NCBI RefSeq assembly: GCF_000003815.2
Contig: NW_023365753.1
Coordinates: 1-64,000 of the forward strand
Length of the DNA: 64,000 nt
Reading direction: 5' to 3'
Source of the DNA: Branchiostoma floridae
Taxonomy: Eukaryota; Chordata; Leptocardii; Amphioxiformes; Branchiostomatidae
This document shows positions 23,691-35,009 of this stretch, one piece after another. The position numbers and the translations under genes are program-made. The notes under the pieces were generated by a model that searched no databases, was not told the origin of the DNA, and worked only from the letters and a program-made list of their open reading frames with translations. Position 1 is the first letter of the stretch; each line of letters opens with the position of its first letter.

Positions 23691-24378
23691 TATATATTTT
23701 CAGAGTATTGGCTTTTAAAAATAATCGTAAGATTTTTGCATTTTAGTTGTTTTTAGTGTCAAAATATAATCTGTAACATTTCCGTATTTTGGCCTGAATG
23801 TTAAGCTACTTTTACAGACGAGCTCTCATAAAAACTTTGTTTGTGAACAGGAGTTTATGAAATTTGAACAAAACGCTATTTTCTTCATTTTGGGAGTGTT
23901 GATGTGTGTTTAAATTAGTGGTAATTTCTAAAGAAAATATGGTTGAGTACTTGCAGCTATATATATATAGCCCAATTGACACACGGCAAGAATTGAAACT
24001 TTGGAGCTGTTTGTAAGAAGCTTGAGAAACGCTATGCAACTTAATTTTTTTACACAGATGGCTTGATATCTAAATTTGATAGACTTGAAAATAGCGTTCC
24101 TCGTGAGGCAAAAATTCCCTCAATACCAACAAAATAGATTTCCTCGGAAATATTATCTTGCTTCCCATCATTGCCATGAACATCCACGGAGCCCTCAGAG
24201 TACAAAATTCATGCATCACGAACAGCAAATATTGATCGCGAACAGCAACAACAAATACTTATTTGGCACACCCAAGCCCTCTACTATCGTGGAAAAAAAG
24301 TCTCTTTTACGGGGCAAGCGTAATGATTTTTTAATAGACACATGAAGTAGAGAATATTGTTCATAATTCTGAGACAAA

Positions 24379-25580
24379 CTAGAAAGGCAACATTTTTGAA
24401 AAAATGCAGGATGTGGGCGAAGGGAAAAGAAAGGAAAAATCGCAAGAAAAGAAACAACTAGAATGATAACATTTTCGCGAAAATGCAGCAAGTCTTTCCC
24501 GTGGCCTTTTTTGAAGTTTAAGTCAAACTATCTTACACACAATAGTAATTGCCATTAGGTGCCCCGTATTCTCGGTTCACCCCTATTCTCGGCCTTTACC
24601 TGACGTCACGGGTTGTGCTGTGTAGCAATTATAAAGCTGAAATTCATGATCAGGTTCAGGTCCGGTACCGTACCGTAGCCTCCATTCCAAACTTGACTTA
24701 ACGCCGCAGGCGACAGACATCGACGATACAGTATTTGGCTGCCGGTATGGTCCGAGGCGTTGACGAGCCCCCCTCCCCACATGGACCGTCCGACCGTTTA
24801 AACGCCGTCTTTTGAGGGCAATTAAAAAATAAATAAAAAGGCGTGTGAACTGAACGATGCTCTGTTTGCAAGATAAAATTGTTGTAAATATCAAAAAAGA
24901 AAAAAAAAGGACAACTAAAAGAAAGTTGTTCCCGCCCGGAATCGAACCAGGGTTGACCTAGCGAAAAAAGCGCTTAGGTAACTGGTGCCTTAGCCATTCG
25001 GCCAAGCTTGCCGTAACGTTATTGCTGGCATTTTAACAGGTACATGTATACAAATGCAATGCGTAGCTTGAACACGTCCGTTCACTGTTTAATTTGCAAG
25101 ATTCCAAGGTCCCATTTTCTGAAGATAATGTTTTTCTGTGCAAATTTATCAATCTTGTTCATTCCGTGGCGGGCAACTTCTTCCTTGAGCGCCTGTTTGG
25201 TCGAATGCATGGCCGACTTACTGCCGCGTCTCAGCTGCTATTATAAAACTGGATGCCGAATGACATTTTGTGTTCTCTGCGTTGATAGGTCCAGCTCTGA
25301 CGTACACCCGAGACAGTCTGAATTTAGGCCAATCAAAAAGCTGGGAACGCGGAGTATTTGCTAACAGCTTCCATTTTTCTGAGTTTTGATTGGCTATTAT
25401 CAAAATGGATGCCGATTGTGTCCTGCGCGTTGATAGGTTCACCTCTGACGTACAACCGAGAAAGTGCGACTTTAGGCCAATCCAAAAGTTTGAAACATGG
25501 AGTACATGGAGGCTTCCATTTGTTTCTGATTTCCGGTGAAATACTTGTAAGAAAACTATATGTGTGGCTTCGCCCACATA
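24379..25580 (-). mobile_element. Family E, copy 1: Helentron-like element
   Basis: Read on the minus strand it begins TATGTGGGCGAAGCCACACA (hairpin) and ends GTTGCCTTTCTAG. The inverted partner of ATGTGGGCGAAG lies about 30 bases inside the 3' end. D1 at 8036-8050 gives the empty site: seven T residues there, split here as five and three around an element that starts with T. Thus it sits between two Ts with no duplication. It carries a tRNA-like module and two tandem units of about 165 bp (25218-25520). Confidence 0.75.
24925..25010 (-). ncRNA. tRNA-like module (Leu/Ser-type layout) in element E
   Basis: The minus strand has A box TGGCCGAATGG and B box GGTTCGATTCC. The T stem pairs fully with one G-U, and a long variable region lies between the boxes, as in tRNA-Leu or tRNA-Ser. 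The acceptor arm does not pair, so it is unlikely to be a working tRNA. Confidence 0.55.
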
Positions 25581-25995
25581 AAAATCGGGGATACAGCGAC
25601 AAAAATGCCTGTAAATTCACTCAACTTGGTCGCACAGCGCCGAAACAAGTATCGGCATGATCGCCATCTTTGTCTCTCCACAACAGTACTGTTTGCACAC
25701 GTCACCTTCGCTTCCCATATAAGGAAATCCGCAGAAACTGCGCTCATCTCGCTCGCAGTTCGGCAACCCTCGGTCGTCATCGGCCGGGATCGCGGCGCAT
25801 GACGTCATGGCTGGGCTCATGTGATTGGCTGACACGTCCGGGCTCATCAGAAATAGCGGGAAACCCTGCGGCCATCATGGTCATCAATGACGCACCACCG
25901 GAGGGCGGAAACAATGGGCCCGGAGGGTCTGAACAATAGCGCGCAGCGGGGTGTTAATGACTTAGCTCTCTCCTGTGATTTTTAACCTCCTTGAT

Positions 25996-26763
25996 GTAAT
26001 AAACATTATCCAGACTATTGACAGGGCTGTGTTTATCCTACAAATGTATGCATTCCCATGTGCAAGGTGGGCATTTCTGGTTTAGTCTGATTGACAGGTT
26101 GGTTAGTACACCTCTGGTAGGTAGGGGACCCTACTATATGGATTTAGTCACAAGAAATACCTGCTTCTGATTGGCTGAGGAGAGACGGCCATGCTAAGTA
26201 ATAGTTAGCTGATTGGATGGCCAAGAATACAAAAATTGATAAATAAATACAGTGTATAACAGGAGTTCCCGCCCACCCAGGGGTTTTCAGTCTCCCGAGG
26301 GCGTAGAGGGGGAGATTGGAAATCCCAAGGTTCACAAATCTGATGAACTAGGGAAGCTTTGGGGAAGTATGTGTATGCCATGGGCTAATGCTGTTTTACA
26401 TGGCATTAATGATTAAATAGACCCTGAGGTGATCTTTTTTCACCCTGAAGTCAAACAGACATAAAGGAAAGGAGTTCTTCCCACATTGTCAGGAACACAG
26501 GCGACACAATATGCCTGCTTTGTTTACACTTACTTTGTCTGCATCATTTTAACTCTTTAATGTGTAATTTCAAAAAGCTCCTTGGTAATTTTAATTTTTA
26601 ACTGTGCAATTTTGAATAAGTAAGTAAATAATTTTGAATAATTTTCCCTATTCCCTGGTACTGTCTCAATATGCAGCAAAGTCACAGAATGAACATTTAA
26701 TCTTTTAACTACCAATTTAGCATTAGATTTGTGATAAAAGTTGTGTCTAACCACAACCACTCT
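25996..26763. other. No gene recognised
   Basis: Non-coding sequence with short frames only. No repeat shared with the rest of the window was seen. Confidence 0.45.
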
Positions 26764-26765
26764 TA

Positions 26766-27486
26766 GGCCCTGTTCATGATGCCAAAAATGAAACGGTCTA
26801 TCGGTTAGGCAGGCTGAAACGGATAAAGTTTTGTCATCAGGAACGCTCCGAAAATCTGAAACGTTTTTTTCCGGACCTCCTCGGGAGGTGGTTCTGAAAT
26901 AGTTTCTAGGTTATCCAGAATTGCAAATTTTCATCATGAATGCAAAAGCGGCGCGATCCGTTTTACATCCAGGCATATGTGTTCATATTTGGTGGTGCCA
27001 CGGGGGAAAAGTACAGTTTTTAACCTGTCACTCGGGTGTTTCGGCTGCGTTTTCGATCGTAAAATTTGTTTATATTATTGGGCCGCCCCCTGGTTGACTG
27101 AGGAGCCAGCAGTCCTGATATCGAAGGGGAAAGTGCCAGGAGATATTTTTATTCCAGTGGAAATGTCATAGCATGGCATATATCTGGACCACAATGTTTT
27201 CAGAGGCATTTCCAAGGTCATGGTAGAACCCGTCTTCAGTAAGACATTGTTTCAATTTCGATAAAAGACCAATAATCTGACACTGAAGTACAAGTTTGGG
27301 CAAGATCACAAAAACCTCAGGGGTCAGAGGTCGCATTACCATGCATTACCATGCCTTTTCAAGGAACTGAAACGGTTTGTAAGTTTGCATCGTGAACGCA
27401 AAATGCAAACCGTTTCCTGTCGTTTGCTGTCGGATTTCCAGGCCAAACCGATAGAACGGTTTCATTTTTGCATCATGAACGGGGCC
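26766..27486. mobile_element. MITE with about 45-bp inverted ends and TA duplication
   Basis: GGCCCTGTTCATGATG at the left and GGCCCCGTTCATGATG (inverted) at the right continue as AAATGAAACGG...CTATCGGTT on both sides. TA flanks it (26764-26765, 27487-27488). No coding was seen. TA fits Tc1/mariner-like elements, but the ends are unusual for them. Confidence 0.7.
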
Positions 27487-27488
27487 TA

Positions 27489-28837
27489 AGTCACATTTAT
27501 TGAGCTGGCTGGCTGTGCTGCTTCCCTCTCCCACCCTAGGGTAGAATTGGGTTGGACATGCCCACATCTGGACAAAGACAGTGTTGTGTAGATTGCGTGA
27601 CAAGAGCAGGGAGGCCTGCGACCTGCAGGGGTAACTTGTTAGTCCAGGGTTGGTGTCTTCAATAAGTGCCGCTGTCTGGCTTGTGGCGAGTCAGGAAAGT
27701 CAGTAAACGTGCGGATTATACATATTTTGACTAATGAAAAGGAACTGATAGTGACCTTGTCCATCATTTGCTGCTCCATTCCTGCTCATGATATTTAGTA
27801 TGATATATAGCAGTCACTTGCTAAGCGATAAATTCATGGTACATTGGTAGGATCATCTGCTGACAACAGTGAAAATTCTGTTACCCCTTAACTTTGAAAC
27901 CCTCCCTTCCCTTACTGCAAAACATCAGCAGGGAGTCTTTTGTGGAGATGGCGTACATTTTTAAACCATTCTAATGGCCTGCTTGTCCACAGATCCATCA
28001 ACTTCAAGTGGTGATTGTGTATCAACTGTCACCACCAATGCTATACCAAGTAGAGGAGAGTAGAGGAGAAACCTGCTTAGATTGACACCTCAAATCACTA
28101 TTCACCACTGATCCACTTGGAACTGATCTTATTCTTGCTTTCCTGTTGCAGGAGATTTCCCCCCATTTTCTTCTTTTGTCCTTGTTATACCCTGAGGCTG
28201 CTTGCCAGAATAGTTTTTATTGTAAGCCACATCTTACACAAAAGGTCATAATTTATTCAAACAAGCCTGCCCTACTGAGTAATTACCTTATGTTATAATG
28301 CACAGGTACACTATTTTTTATTTAGGTCTTGTTTTAATACAGTGAAGGATGTTCACTCATAACGCCAGTAAACCTTTATCTGTCACATTCCAGAATATTC
28401 AGTACTGTTCCATTAATAAGCCTGGCTTTTGCGCATTTTGAGTTCATTGTTTACACTGTTTCTCCGGTCATACAGGTCTATTAGTTTTCCAGTCAGAGAA
28501 AAATAACAGAGAGTCTAATTGAAAGCACTTCCTTTGGAATTCAATTCCAAGCATCACATTAATCTGACACAAGGATACAGCAAGGCTGCCTATCAATGAT
28601 TTTCATGTTCAAAACTCAAGGTTATCAGCAGCAAACGAGTCATAGTCGACATGCTTGCAAACTGCCAATAGGTGCAGTCAAAACATGGCCCTAAAACATA
28701 TCCCCATAGCAGATCCATTCTACTGTTATGACATGCTTATGACTTTGAAACATCAAGATCTGTTGTTTGGCACACATGACCGTAAGATACTTGTTTTTTT
28801 TTACAAAGATTTTCTTAAGCATGCTATCACAAAAGAA
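27489..28837. other. No gene recognised
   Basis: About 1.3 kb of AT-rich sequence. I see no coding exon, repeat unit or RNA motif. Confidence 0.45.
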
Positions 28838-28958
28838 TACTGTAAATGCATTTAAGTTTGAGGGGATTTAAGCTCGCGGTACCAGGAAAATGCAGTGTTT
28901 ATTAATTTGTGGTGGTTAAGTTTGCTGTAGCGACATCCTGCAAACTCAAATACATTTA

Positions 28959-31268
28959 GGGACCGTACAGCGTTTAGTGAGGGGGGAGGGCCGGTCGCCA
29001 GAGGGTCGGGTCAAAAAATTTTTGCTAGGCCCTCCCCCCAGGAAAAAATCTTTTTGCTAGGCCCTCCCCCTGGCAAAATATTTTTTTGCTAGGCCCTCCC
29101 CCCTCCTATCAACTTTGAAAAAATATTCAAGACGCCAATAAAACATGCGCTCCCATTTGGAAATGTGCTTTGCGTCCTACTTTTTCATGATTTTCATCGC
29201 AAAGCATATCTCTCGCCCCTAGTAAAAAAAAGGAAAACAGAATGGCTCAAACTATTTGCTTGATAATAGAGGGATAAATATCTGCTTCATGGAGGCATAA
29301 ATATTTGCTTTATAGCAGCTATTTCATTGTTTTATATCAAAACAACACCTAAAAAGCATTTGTATCTGGATTTCTAGTAGATTTGCGCCATGAAGCGGCG
29401 CGTGCCCCGCCCCTTTAATTTACGTATTGCAAGCTCGCCGGGCCGCCCGGAGCGGCTTGCCGGAAACCATTTTCAATGTACATATAACGTTACATTGTAT
29501 TTTTAACTTTTTCCTGGTTCTGTGGTGGTAATAACTTCCGGTAAATCGGGGGGAAAATGAAAACCAAAACGACAACACGATTCGACTAACCAAAACTGTA
29601 GTGGGGAGGGGGGCGCCGACGCATGACGCTGATTTTCCCACGGCGGGGTAGACCGATCTCTCTAGCCGCCGGCGGGCGCGAGAACGCAGACTTGCCGGAG
29701 ATCTTTTAAAAATGCCACGCTTTTTTGTCACGATTTCGTGCATTGCTTTTTTATGGGAAAATTTTCTGGTTAAATGATATTTCTATGAAAAAAATACGAG
29801 GGTTTCAAGTTTTTGAGAACGACGTTTTGAACACCATGTCTGGCGCCAAAGGCACGAAGAATAGCAAGGTAGGTCCGGGGAAATTTTGAAATCTTGACCA
29901 TCAAAAGCTATTTTCTGCAGTTTGAGGGAAATATTTTGCTGGCGAACAAAGCTAACTTTGACCCCATTCACACTCAGAAAAACGATTCGAATAAAACATG
30001 TAATCCGAATAAAACTACCCGATCCGAATAAAACTTAGCAGTATGAACGCTCCCAAATCACTTGGATTTCATCGATTCGAATCCCTCGCGATCCACCTCG
30101 GGGAGGTAGATAGAACTCTGGGAAGTGGATAAAACTGAGCCGCGGGGAGTCTCGATTTGTGCGATTCGGCAGTGTGAACACGCAAGTGGATAGGATTCCG
30201 CTTATTCTGGGGTGTAACATCATTCATCCGGGAACTTGGGGTCATACTTCTAAACACTACACACGCCTGATTGCTTCGTTTTTCAGCAAGCATTATTATT
30301 TTCCGCCGTATTTTACTTCCAACAACAATAATTAGCGGAAAGAACGTGAAATCTTCATCATTCGCCAAGTGGACACCGTAACAAACGAAGCTGCTTATTT
30401 CCATCTGGGGTGGGAGGAGACGCAGAAAAAGGTCGGGAAGGTTCATAAAAACAGGGACATTATAATATGAAGATATATCAGAAGGAATGGCGGAGCATGG
30501 AGTTGAGAAATCCCTCGACCAGTGCAGAAATAAAGTGAAGAATCTCACTGCCAACTACCACAAGACGTAGCAATACATCTGTGAAACGCAACTAATGTTT
30601 TATTCAGATAAGACTGAGGGCACACTTATCGGATTGTTGAAGAGCAGTGTGAACACAATTTTGGATCGGATAGAAAAATTTTTATTCGGATAAATGTATT
30701 ATTCGAATCGTTTTTCTGAGTGTGAATGGGGTCTTTAATGGCATTTCAATTTAGAAATACAAAATTAAATCCCCCCGAACACATTATCACGATGTCGGCC
30801 ACCAAAGGCGCGAGGCCGGTCACGTCAAAAGAGATCCAGGGAAATTTGCAAATCTTTACCCTCGAGCTCTGAAACGCAATTTCTTACATTTTGAGGGCAA
30901 TAGGACAGGGGTAATTTTTGCTGGCAGACTAATCTAGAGTTTAATAAATGTAAGTGAAAAAGGTTTTCGAGGGCGATGCATAAGCCCCGCCCCCTCCCCT
31001 TTCGCATTTTCACTGTGTTCCGAGCGCCAACCATGGGCGATCCCTTGCGGAGGTCCAGAAAAATTTTGAAATCCTGACCCTCTGAAACGCTGTTTCTTGG
31101 ATTTTAAGGGACAAATTTTGCTGGTAGACCAAGCTATTTTTTTTTTGCTTGGCCCTCCCCCAAGTCAAAATTTTTTTGCTGGGCCCTCCCCCTGGCAAAA
31201 TATTTTTTTGCTAGCCCCCCCCCCCCTGGCGACCGGCCCTCCCCCCTCGCTAAATGCCGTACGGTCCC
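28959..31268. mobile_element. Harbinger-like element with TTA duplication and tandem modules
   Basis: GGGACCGTACAGCGTTTAG at the left matches the inverted right end GGGACCGTACGGCATTTAG over about 43 bp. TTA flanks it (28956-28958, 31269-31271), and the intact MITE at 35745-35757 shows the empty site. Near each end are three direct copies of TTTTTGCTAGGCCCTCCCCC. Inside, modules of about 165 bp repeat (from about 29790, 30740 and 30960) with AAATCTTGACCCTC and TTTTGAGGG-AAATTTTGCTGG blocks. No transposase was seen. Confidence 0.78.
29960..30733. mobile_element. MITE nested in the Harbinger-like element
   Basis: GACCCCATTCACACTCAGAA at the left and its inverted copy at the right continue to CGATTCGAATAA; the perfect ends exceed 30 bp. 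The flank TTT (29957-29959, 30734-30736) is a 3-base duplication. The related module near 60308 (CAACTTTAATGCCATTTC) shows the empty site. No coding was seen. Confidence 0.75.
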
Positions 31269-31276
31269 TTACAGTA

Positions 31277-31744
31277 CTATACTCTAGTCACAGATTGATA
31301 GGAAAATCCTGCGCCTCTACAAACTGCCAGTCAGAAGCCTACAAACCGCCAGTCAGAAACCTATGAACCGCCAGTCAGAAACCACTTACTGGTTAGCAAA
31401 GGTGCTACAAACGGACAGAACAGTTCACTCTTCACATTGACAGTGCTGATGTAATCACCTATCACTGATCTAACTGTCGAATTCATAGTACAGTTACTTT
31501 TCTATCATGCAGTATGTCATATGGAGAAATGAGTTAAAGTGTTCATCAAAACATTTGTGTCTTGTGTTAAGTTGTAAGCAAGGAGGATATATATAACCTC
31601 CTTGTTGTAAGTATTTGTGTGTCTTCACCGTGGCAGGTACCTCAAACATTTCATCATAATACTGTGACAATGTATAGTACAAGTAGTGAGAAGGAACAGA
31701 AGGGAAATGTTTGCGGTGGATTCTGCATAAAATGTTACATTATA
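31277..31744. repeat. 22-bp tandem repeat in otherwise featureless sequence
   Basis: ACAAACTGCCAGTCAGAAGC-type units occur three times (about 31318-31383). The rest of the stretch holds nothing recognisable. Confidence 0.6.
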
Positions 31745-31919
31745 CGCCAACATTGATGCAGGAAGGTGCTGATGAGAGACTCAGAGGCACGATGCAACTC
31801 GATTCAAAGGGAGCTTTATTCACACACATGTGAAGTACAATTACGCCATGATGGAAGAGAGCGACCACGTGACCCTTAACACTGACGTCACTCAATAGTG
31901 ACGTCATCACATAGTGGCG
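31745..31919 (-). repeat. 3' LTR of the miniature element
   Basis: Ends are CGCCA...TGGCG, a 5-bp inverted repeat, not the usual TG...CA. It contains TGACGTCACT-CAAT-AGTGACGTCA, a perfect palindrome made of two CRE motifs. AATAAA lies on the minus strand. Confidence 0.85.
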
Positions 31920-32722
31920 TGATTTATCTTCTTTTCCATTTCTTCTTCTTTCTGCCTTAAGATTCTGATTGAAACAGAATAAAATCTGACAATATTGTCT
32001 ATTTTTAGTGATAAATCTGCAGAGCGGACATGAACTATAATAGTATTATCCATGAAATACCCCTCCCCCTGTTACAGAAATAGAAAATTTAGAACCGGTG
32101 AAGAGAAAGTAACATGACAATGTATGTGAAGGAAATTGTTGACTGATGAGGTAAGGTTTGTAGAACATAATGTAACAAATAACATTTAACATCAGATTGT
32201 GAATACATTAAGTCTGAATATTGAGACAGTTGAATGGCATAAAATGTCAATGTTACCATAGAATTACCGCGTCTAAATTAACGTAACATGGGGAATGATA
32301 TACAAATATAGCAATAATCAAAAAGGTTACTGATAAGATATGGATCAGAGTTCTGTTTGGCTTGTGAGTTGTCCCAGTTCAGTGTAGGGCGACGCGATCT
32401 TGGTGTTTAGCGCTCTTCTTGGCAGACGAAAAGTCAGTGGTCGCTGGTTGAGATGTTCCTACAGGCAGCTACAGTTCCGTGGGTTGATGCTCCTCTTAGT
32501 AGATCACAGGTTACAGTTACGGGTAAAGTTCCGGTAGCAAAGTCCGTGGGCGGTCTCGGTCGAAGTCGGGTGAACCAGGAAAACATGGCGGATGTTGTTG
32601 TTGATGGACGCCGCAAACACTCGGTCGGTGGAACGGAAAAATAAGGGTTGCCGGATAAATAAGCCGAGGCTACTCCCTACTACTTCTATGAGTCCTCTGG
32701 GGGTTGTTCAGCGAAGCTCCCT

Positions 32723-32846
32723 GCAACTTCTATTGAAACCTCTGTGGGTCTACAGCGAAGCTCTTTGCAACTTCTATTGAAACCTCTGTGGGTCTACAGC
32801 GAAGCTGCAACTTCTATTGAAACCTCTGTGGGTCTACAGCGAAGCT
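32723..32846. repeat. 40-44 bp tandem repeat inside the miniature element
   Basis: GCAACTTCTATTGAAACCTC...GTCTACAGCGAAGCT occurs three times in a row (32723, 32767, 32807). Confidence 0.9.
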
Positions 32847-33050
32847 GGTGCAGGGATTAGGTGTAGACGGCACGGCGTAAATTCCGACCGGGGTCTCCGC
32901 GAAGGAGGTGAAACGCCAGAACCCCTCCAAGTGAGGATCGACGTCCGCCATTGTTGTAGCTACATCCTTTTGGTTACGATTGGCCCGTTCCCTCTATTGC
33001 GACTCCTCCAGGCACAAAGTTCAGGTTTCGACATGGGTATCGTTTCCCAG

Positions 33051-33062
33051 CCGCTGCCACCA
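33051..33062 (-). promoter_or_regulatory. Primer-binding site matching tRNA-Leu 3' end
   Basis: The minus strand reads TGGTGGCAGCGG, complementary to CCGCTGCCA plus CCA, the 3' end of eukaryotic tRNA-Leu(AAG) as I recall it. The match then weakens (CTGGGAAACGA). Confidence 0.7.
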
Positions 33063-33237
33063 CGCCAACATTGATGCAGGAAGGTGCTGATGAGAGACTC
33101 AGAGGCACAATGCAACTCGATTCAAAGGGAGCTTTATTCACACACATGTGAAGTACAATTACGCCATGATGGAAGAGAGCGACCACGTGACCCTTAACAC
33201 TGACGTCACTCAATAGTGACGTCATCACATAGTGGCG
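33063..33237 (-). repeat. 5' LTR of the miniature element
   Basis: Identical to the other LTR except for one A/G difference in GCAC(A/G)ATGC. It directly abuts the primer-binding site. Confidence 0.85.
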
Positions 33238-33945
33238 ATAGGCTACCTACAATGTATAGCACATGGCGGCTGTTTATATCGCCGGTGAGAACTGCATTTT
33301 GCGCCAAGAACATTTGCAGTACAACCCATTTTGTCCAATTCTACTACAGTAACTGTAACAGTAATTCAAGCAGCCAACAGGGTAAGATGATGTGTCGGTT
33401 ATAAAGTAGTTCTATATAACAGGAGTGAGTTTATTGCATGCACGACTTCTTCCTCTTACTCTTAGAACTTGACCTTGGAATATTGCAGCTCATAGGGTCT
33501 CCCTTTAGGGGCGCGGCTTGGTAGTTTGGGTAGATTCCAGAAATGGAGCAGTAGTATCCAGTATTTGATTATACTGCTGCTGGGTTCCCTGACACGGGTA
33601 GGCAGCAGTCGGCTAGTCTTCACAACATGCTTTCAATATGCTCTGTCCAATTGGTGCACCCTGGTTAGGCCACACTTTTATGTCCTTCCTGACAAGATCT
33701 TCCTAACAGTTATATTTGACTAAGAAATAGTACAATATCTCAGTTATAGTTCAAAACGTTCAAGAACACCATAGTTAGACGTCCCCCACTCTCTTCAGCA
33801 ATGCTTGCCACCATTGCATATCATATGAAAATTAAAAGAATGTCAATATCAAACACCATCTCATAAGATTATGCTTGAACCCCACATCCTTCTGGAAATT
33901 CATATTTTGCTACCTTAACCATGTTAAAGAAGCGACAGCTAAATT
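33238..33945. other. No gene recognised
   Basis: Short frames only. I looked for an upstream AHR exon and found no bHLH-like coding. Confidence 0.45.
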
Positions 33946-34998
33946 TACCTATTAAAAAATTTAGAGCTTTCGTAAATTTCATGCAATTGACTAACACATT
34001 AACATAATTTATGCATGGTGTTGTTCATCATTGACCAACGTACACATGTCAGTTATAAAATTCCCATTATTAATCATAAAGTGGTTTTGCAATTTTTACA
34101 TAAATTATGTAAATAAGTTCCTCATTACCATATTTGGTATCTGCTTATATTCCACCTATTATAATTAACATGTGTTACATGTATTGAGGTCCAGTTATTG
34201 AAAACAATGGAACTATACAATTTCCTGATTAATTATGCAAATTAAGTCCTCATCTGCATAACATGTATATCATTATGAACTTCTTTGCCTAAGCTACCCG
34301 CATGCCTAAAATGCAGGCAATCTGTCGTTCCTGTCTGTAGTTATCCTCTTTGGAGTGTCTTGACAAAAACACCCCTGCAGTTCCACAATTAAATGTTAGG
34401 GGGCTGAAACTTGCCCCACTTTGTCATGACACCAAAAGCTATCTACCACCAAAATGTCAAGGCCATAGCATGTCTCGAACTAGAGATACATTGAAAAACT
34501 GCTATGATAGAATATTCTCATTAATTATGCAAATGTACTTTTGTTTTCCATAATTAGTATCTTATCTTGTAAAACATTGTCTAAGGTACCTACATACCAA
34601 AAATGATGAAAATCCGTTGTTCCCTTCTTGAGTTATCGTCTTCAGAAGTTTTTGACAAAAATGCCTCTGCTTTCCCAAAACTAGACGCTAGGGGGCCCAA
34701 ACTTATGTCACTTATTCCTGAGCACAAGAGCTATCTAACACCCGAAAATCATGACCATAGCTTGCTCAGAACACGAGATAGCAAACCCGGAAGTTGCGGT
34801 GCAGTACCAAGGTAAGCCGCTTGGGGCCCCAAAATCTAATCATTTCCAGCTTTCATCACACCCTACCAACACACCAAGTATGAAACCAATCCACCAAGCC
34901 GTTCTTGAGTTATCTTGTTTACACACACACACACAGACAGACAGACACACAGACAAACACGGGGTAAAATATAACCTCCATGACATTTCATGGAGGTA
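33946..34998 (-). mobile_element. Family A, copy 4 (minus strand), uninterrupted
   Basis: On the minus strand it starts TACCTCCATGAAATGTCATG with the hairpin intact and ends near AAATTTTTTAATAGGTA. The last 19 bases with CTAG found in copies 1-3 are missing or changed. With no nested element it shows the full interior of three repeats and serves as the empty-site reference. Confidence 0.75.
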
Positions 34999-35009
34999 AT
35001 TACATTGTA

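Larger units (their letters stand above)
21313..23965 (+). repeat. Family C, copy 2 (split by a pogo element)
   Basis: It starts CAAATAAACGTACTGGGACG and includes GGGAGAAAATAAGACGCCAC at about 21645. It continues at 23691 after the pogo insertion (22081-23690) up to about TACTTGCAGCTAT near 23950. Overlapping frames here are not shared between copies. Confidence 0.6.
23970..25995 (-). mobile_element. Element D, copy 2 (inverted), split by element E
   Basis: It is the reverse counterpart of 7631-8430, ending TTTTTAACCTCCTTG at 25993. Its D1 equivalents are 24006-24378 and 25581-25995. A 50-bp segment is flipped relative to D1 (see findings). The CpG-rich part and the MSAVSADF frame are kept almost unchanged. 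The end near 23970 is rearranged. Confidence 0.6.
28838..31276. mobile_element. Small MITE split by a Harbinger-like element
   Basis: TACTGTAAATGCATTTAAG at 28838 and the tail ATACATTTA plus CAGTA (28951-28958, 31272-31276) are the two ends of the family seen whole at 35561-35757. The 2.3-kb Harbinger-like element sits in the 3' terminal repeat. Confidence 0.7.
31745..33237 (-). mobile_element. Miniature LTR retrotransposon (TRIM-like), 1.49 kb
   Basis: Direct 175-bp terminal repeats (31745-31919, 33063-33237) differ at one base. On the minus strand the order is LTR, primer-binding site, 1.1-kb interior without coding, purine-rich tract, LTR. The primer site TGGTGGCAGCGG (33051-33062) matches the 3' end of a tRNA-Leu plus CCA. 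The purine tract is at about 31923-31954. Each LTR has AATAAA. With no gag or pol it must borrow enzymes. The near-identical LTRs suggest a recent insertion. No clear 4-6 bp target duplication was seen. Confidence 0.85.
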
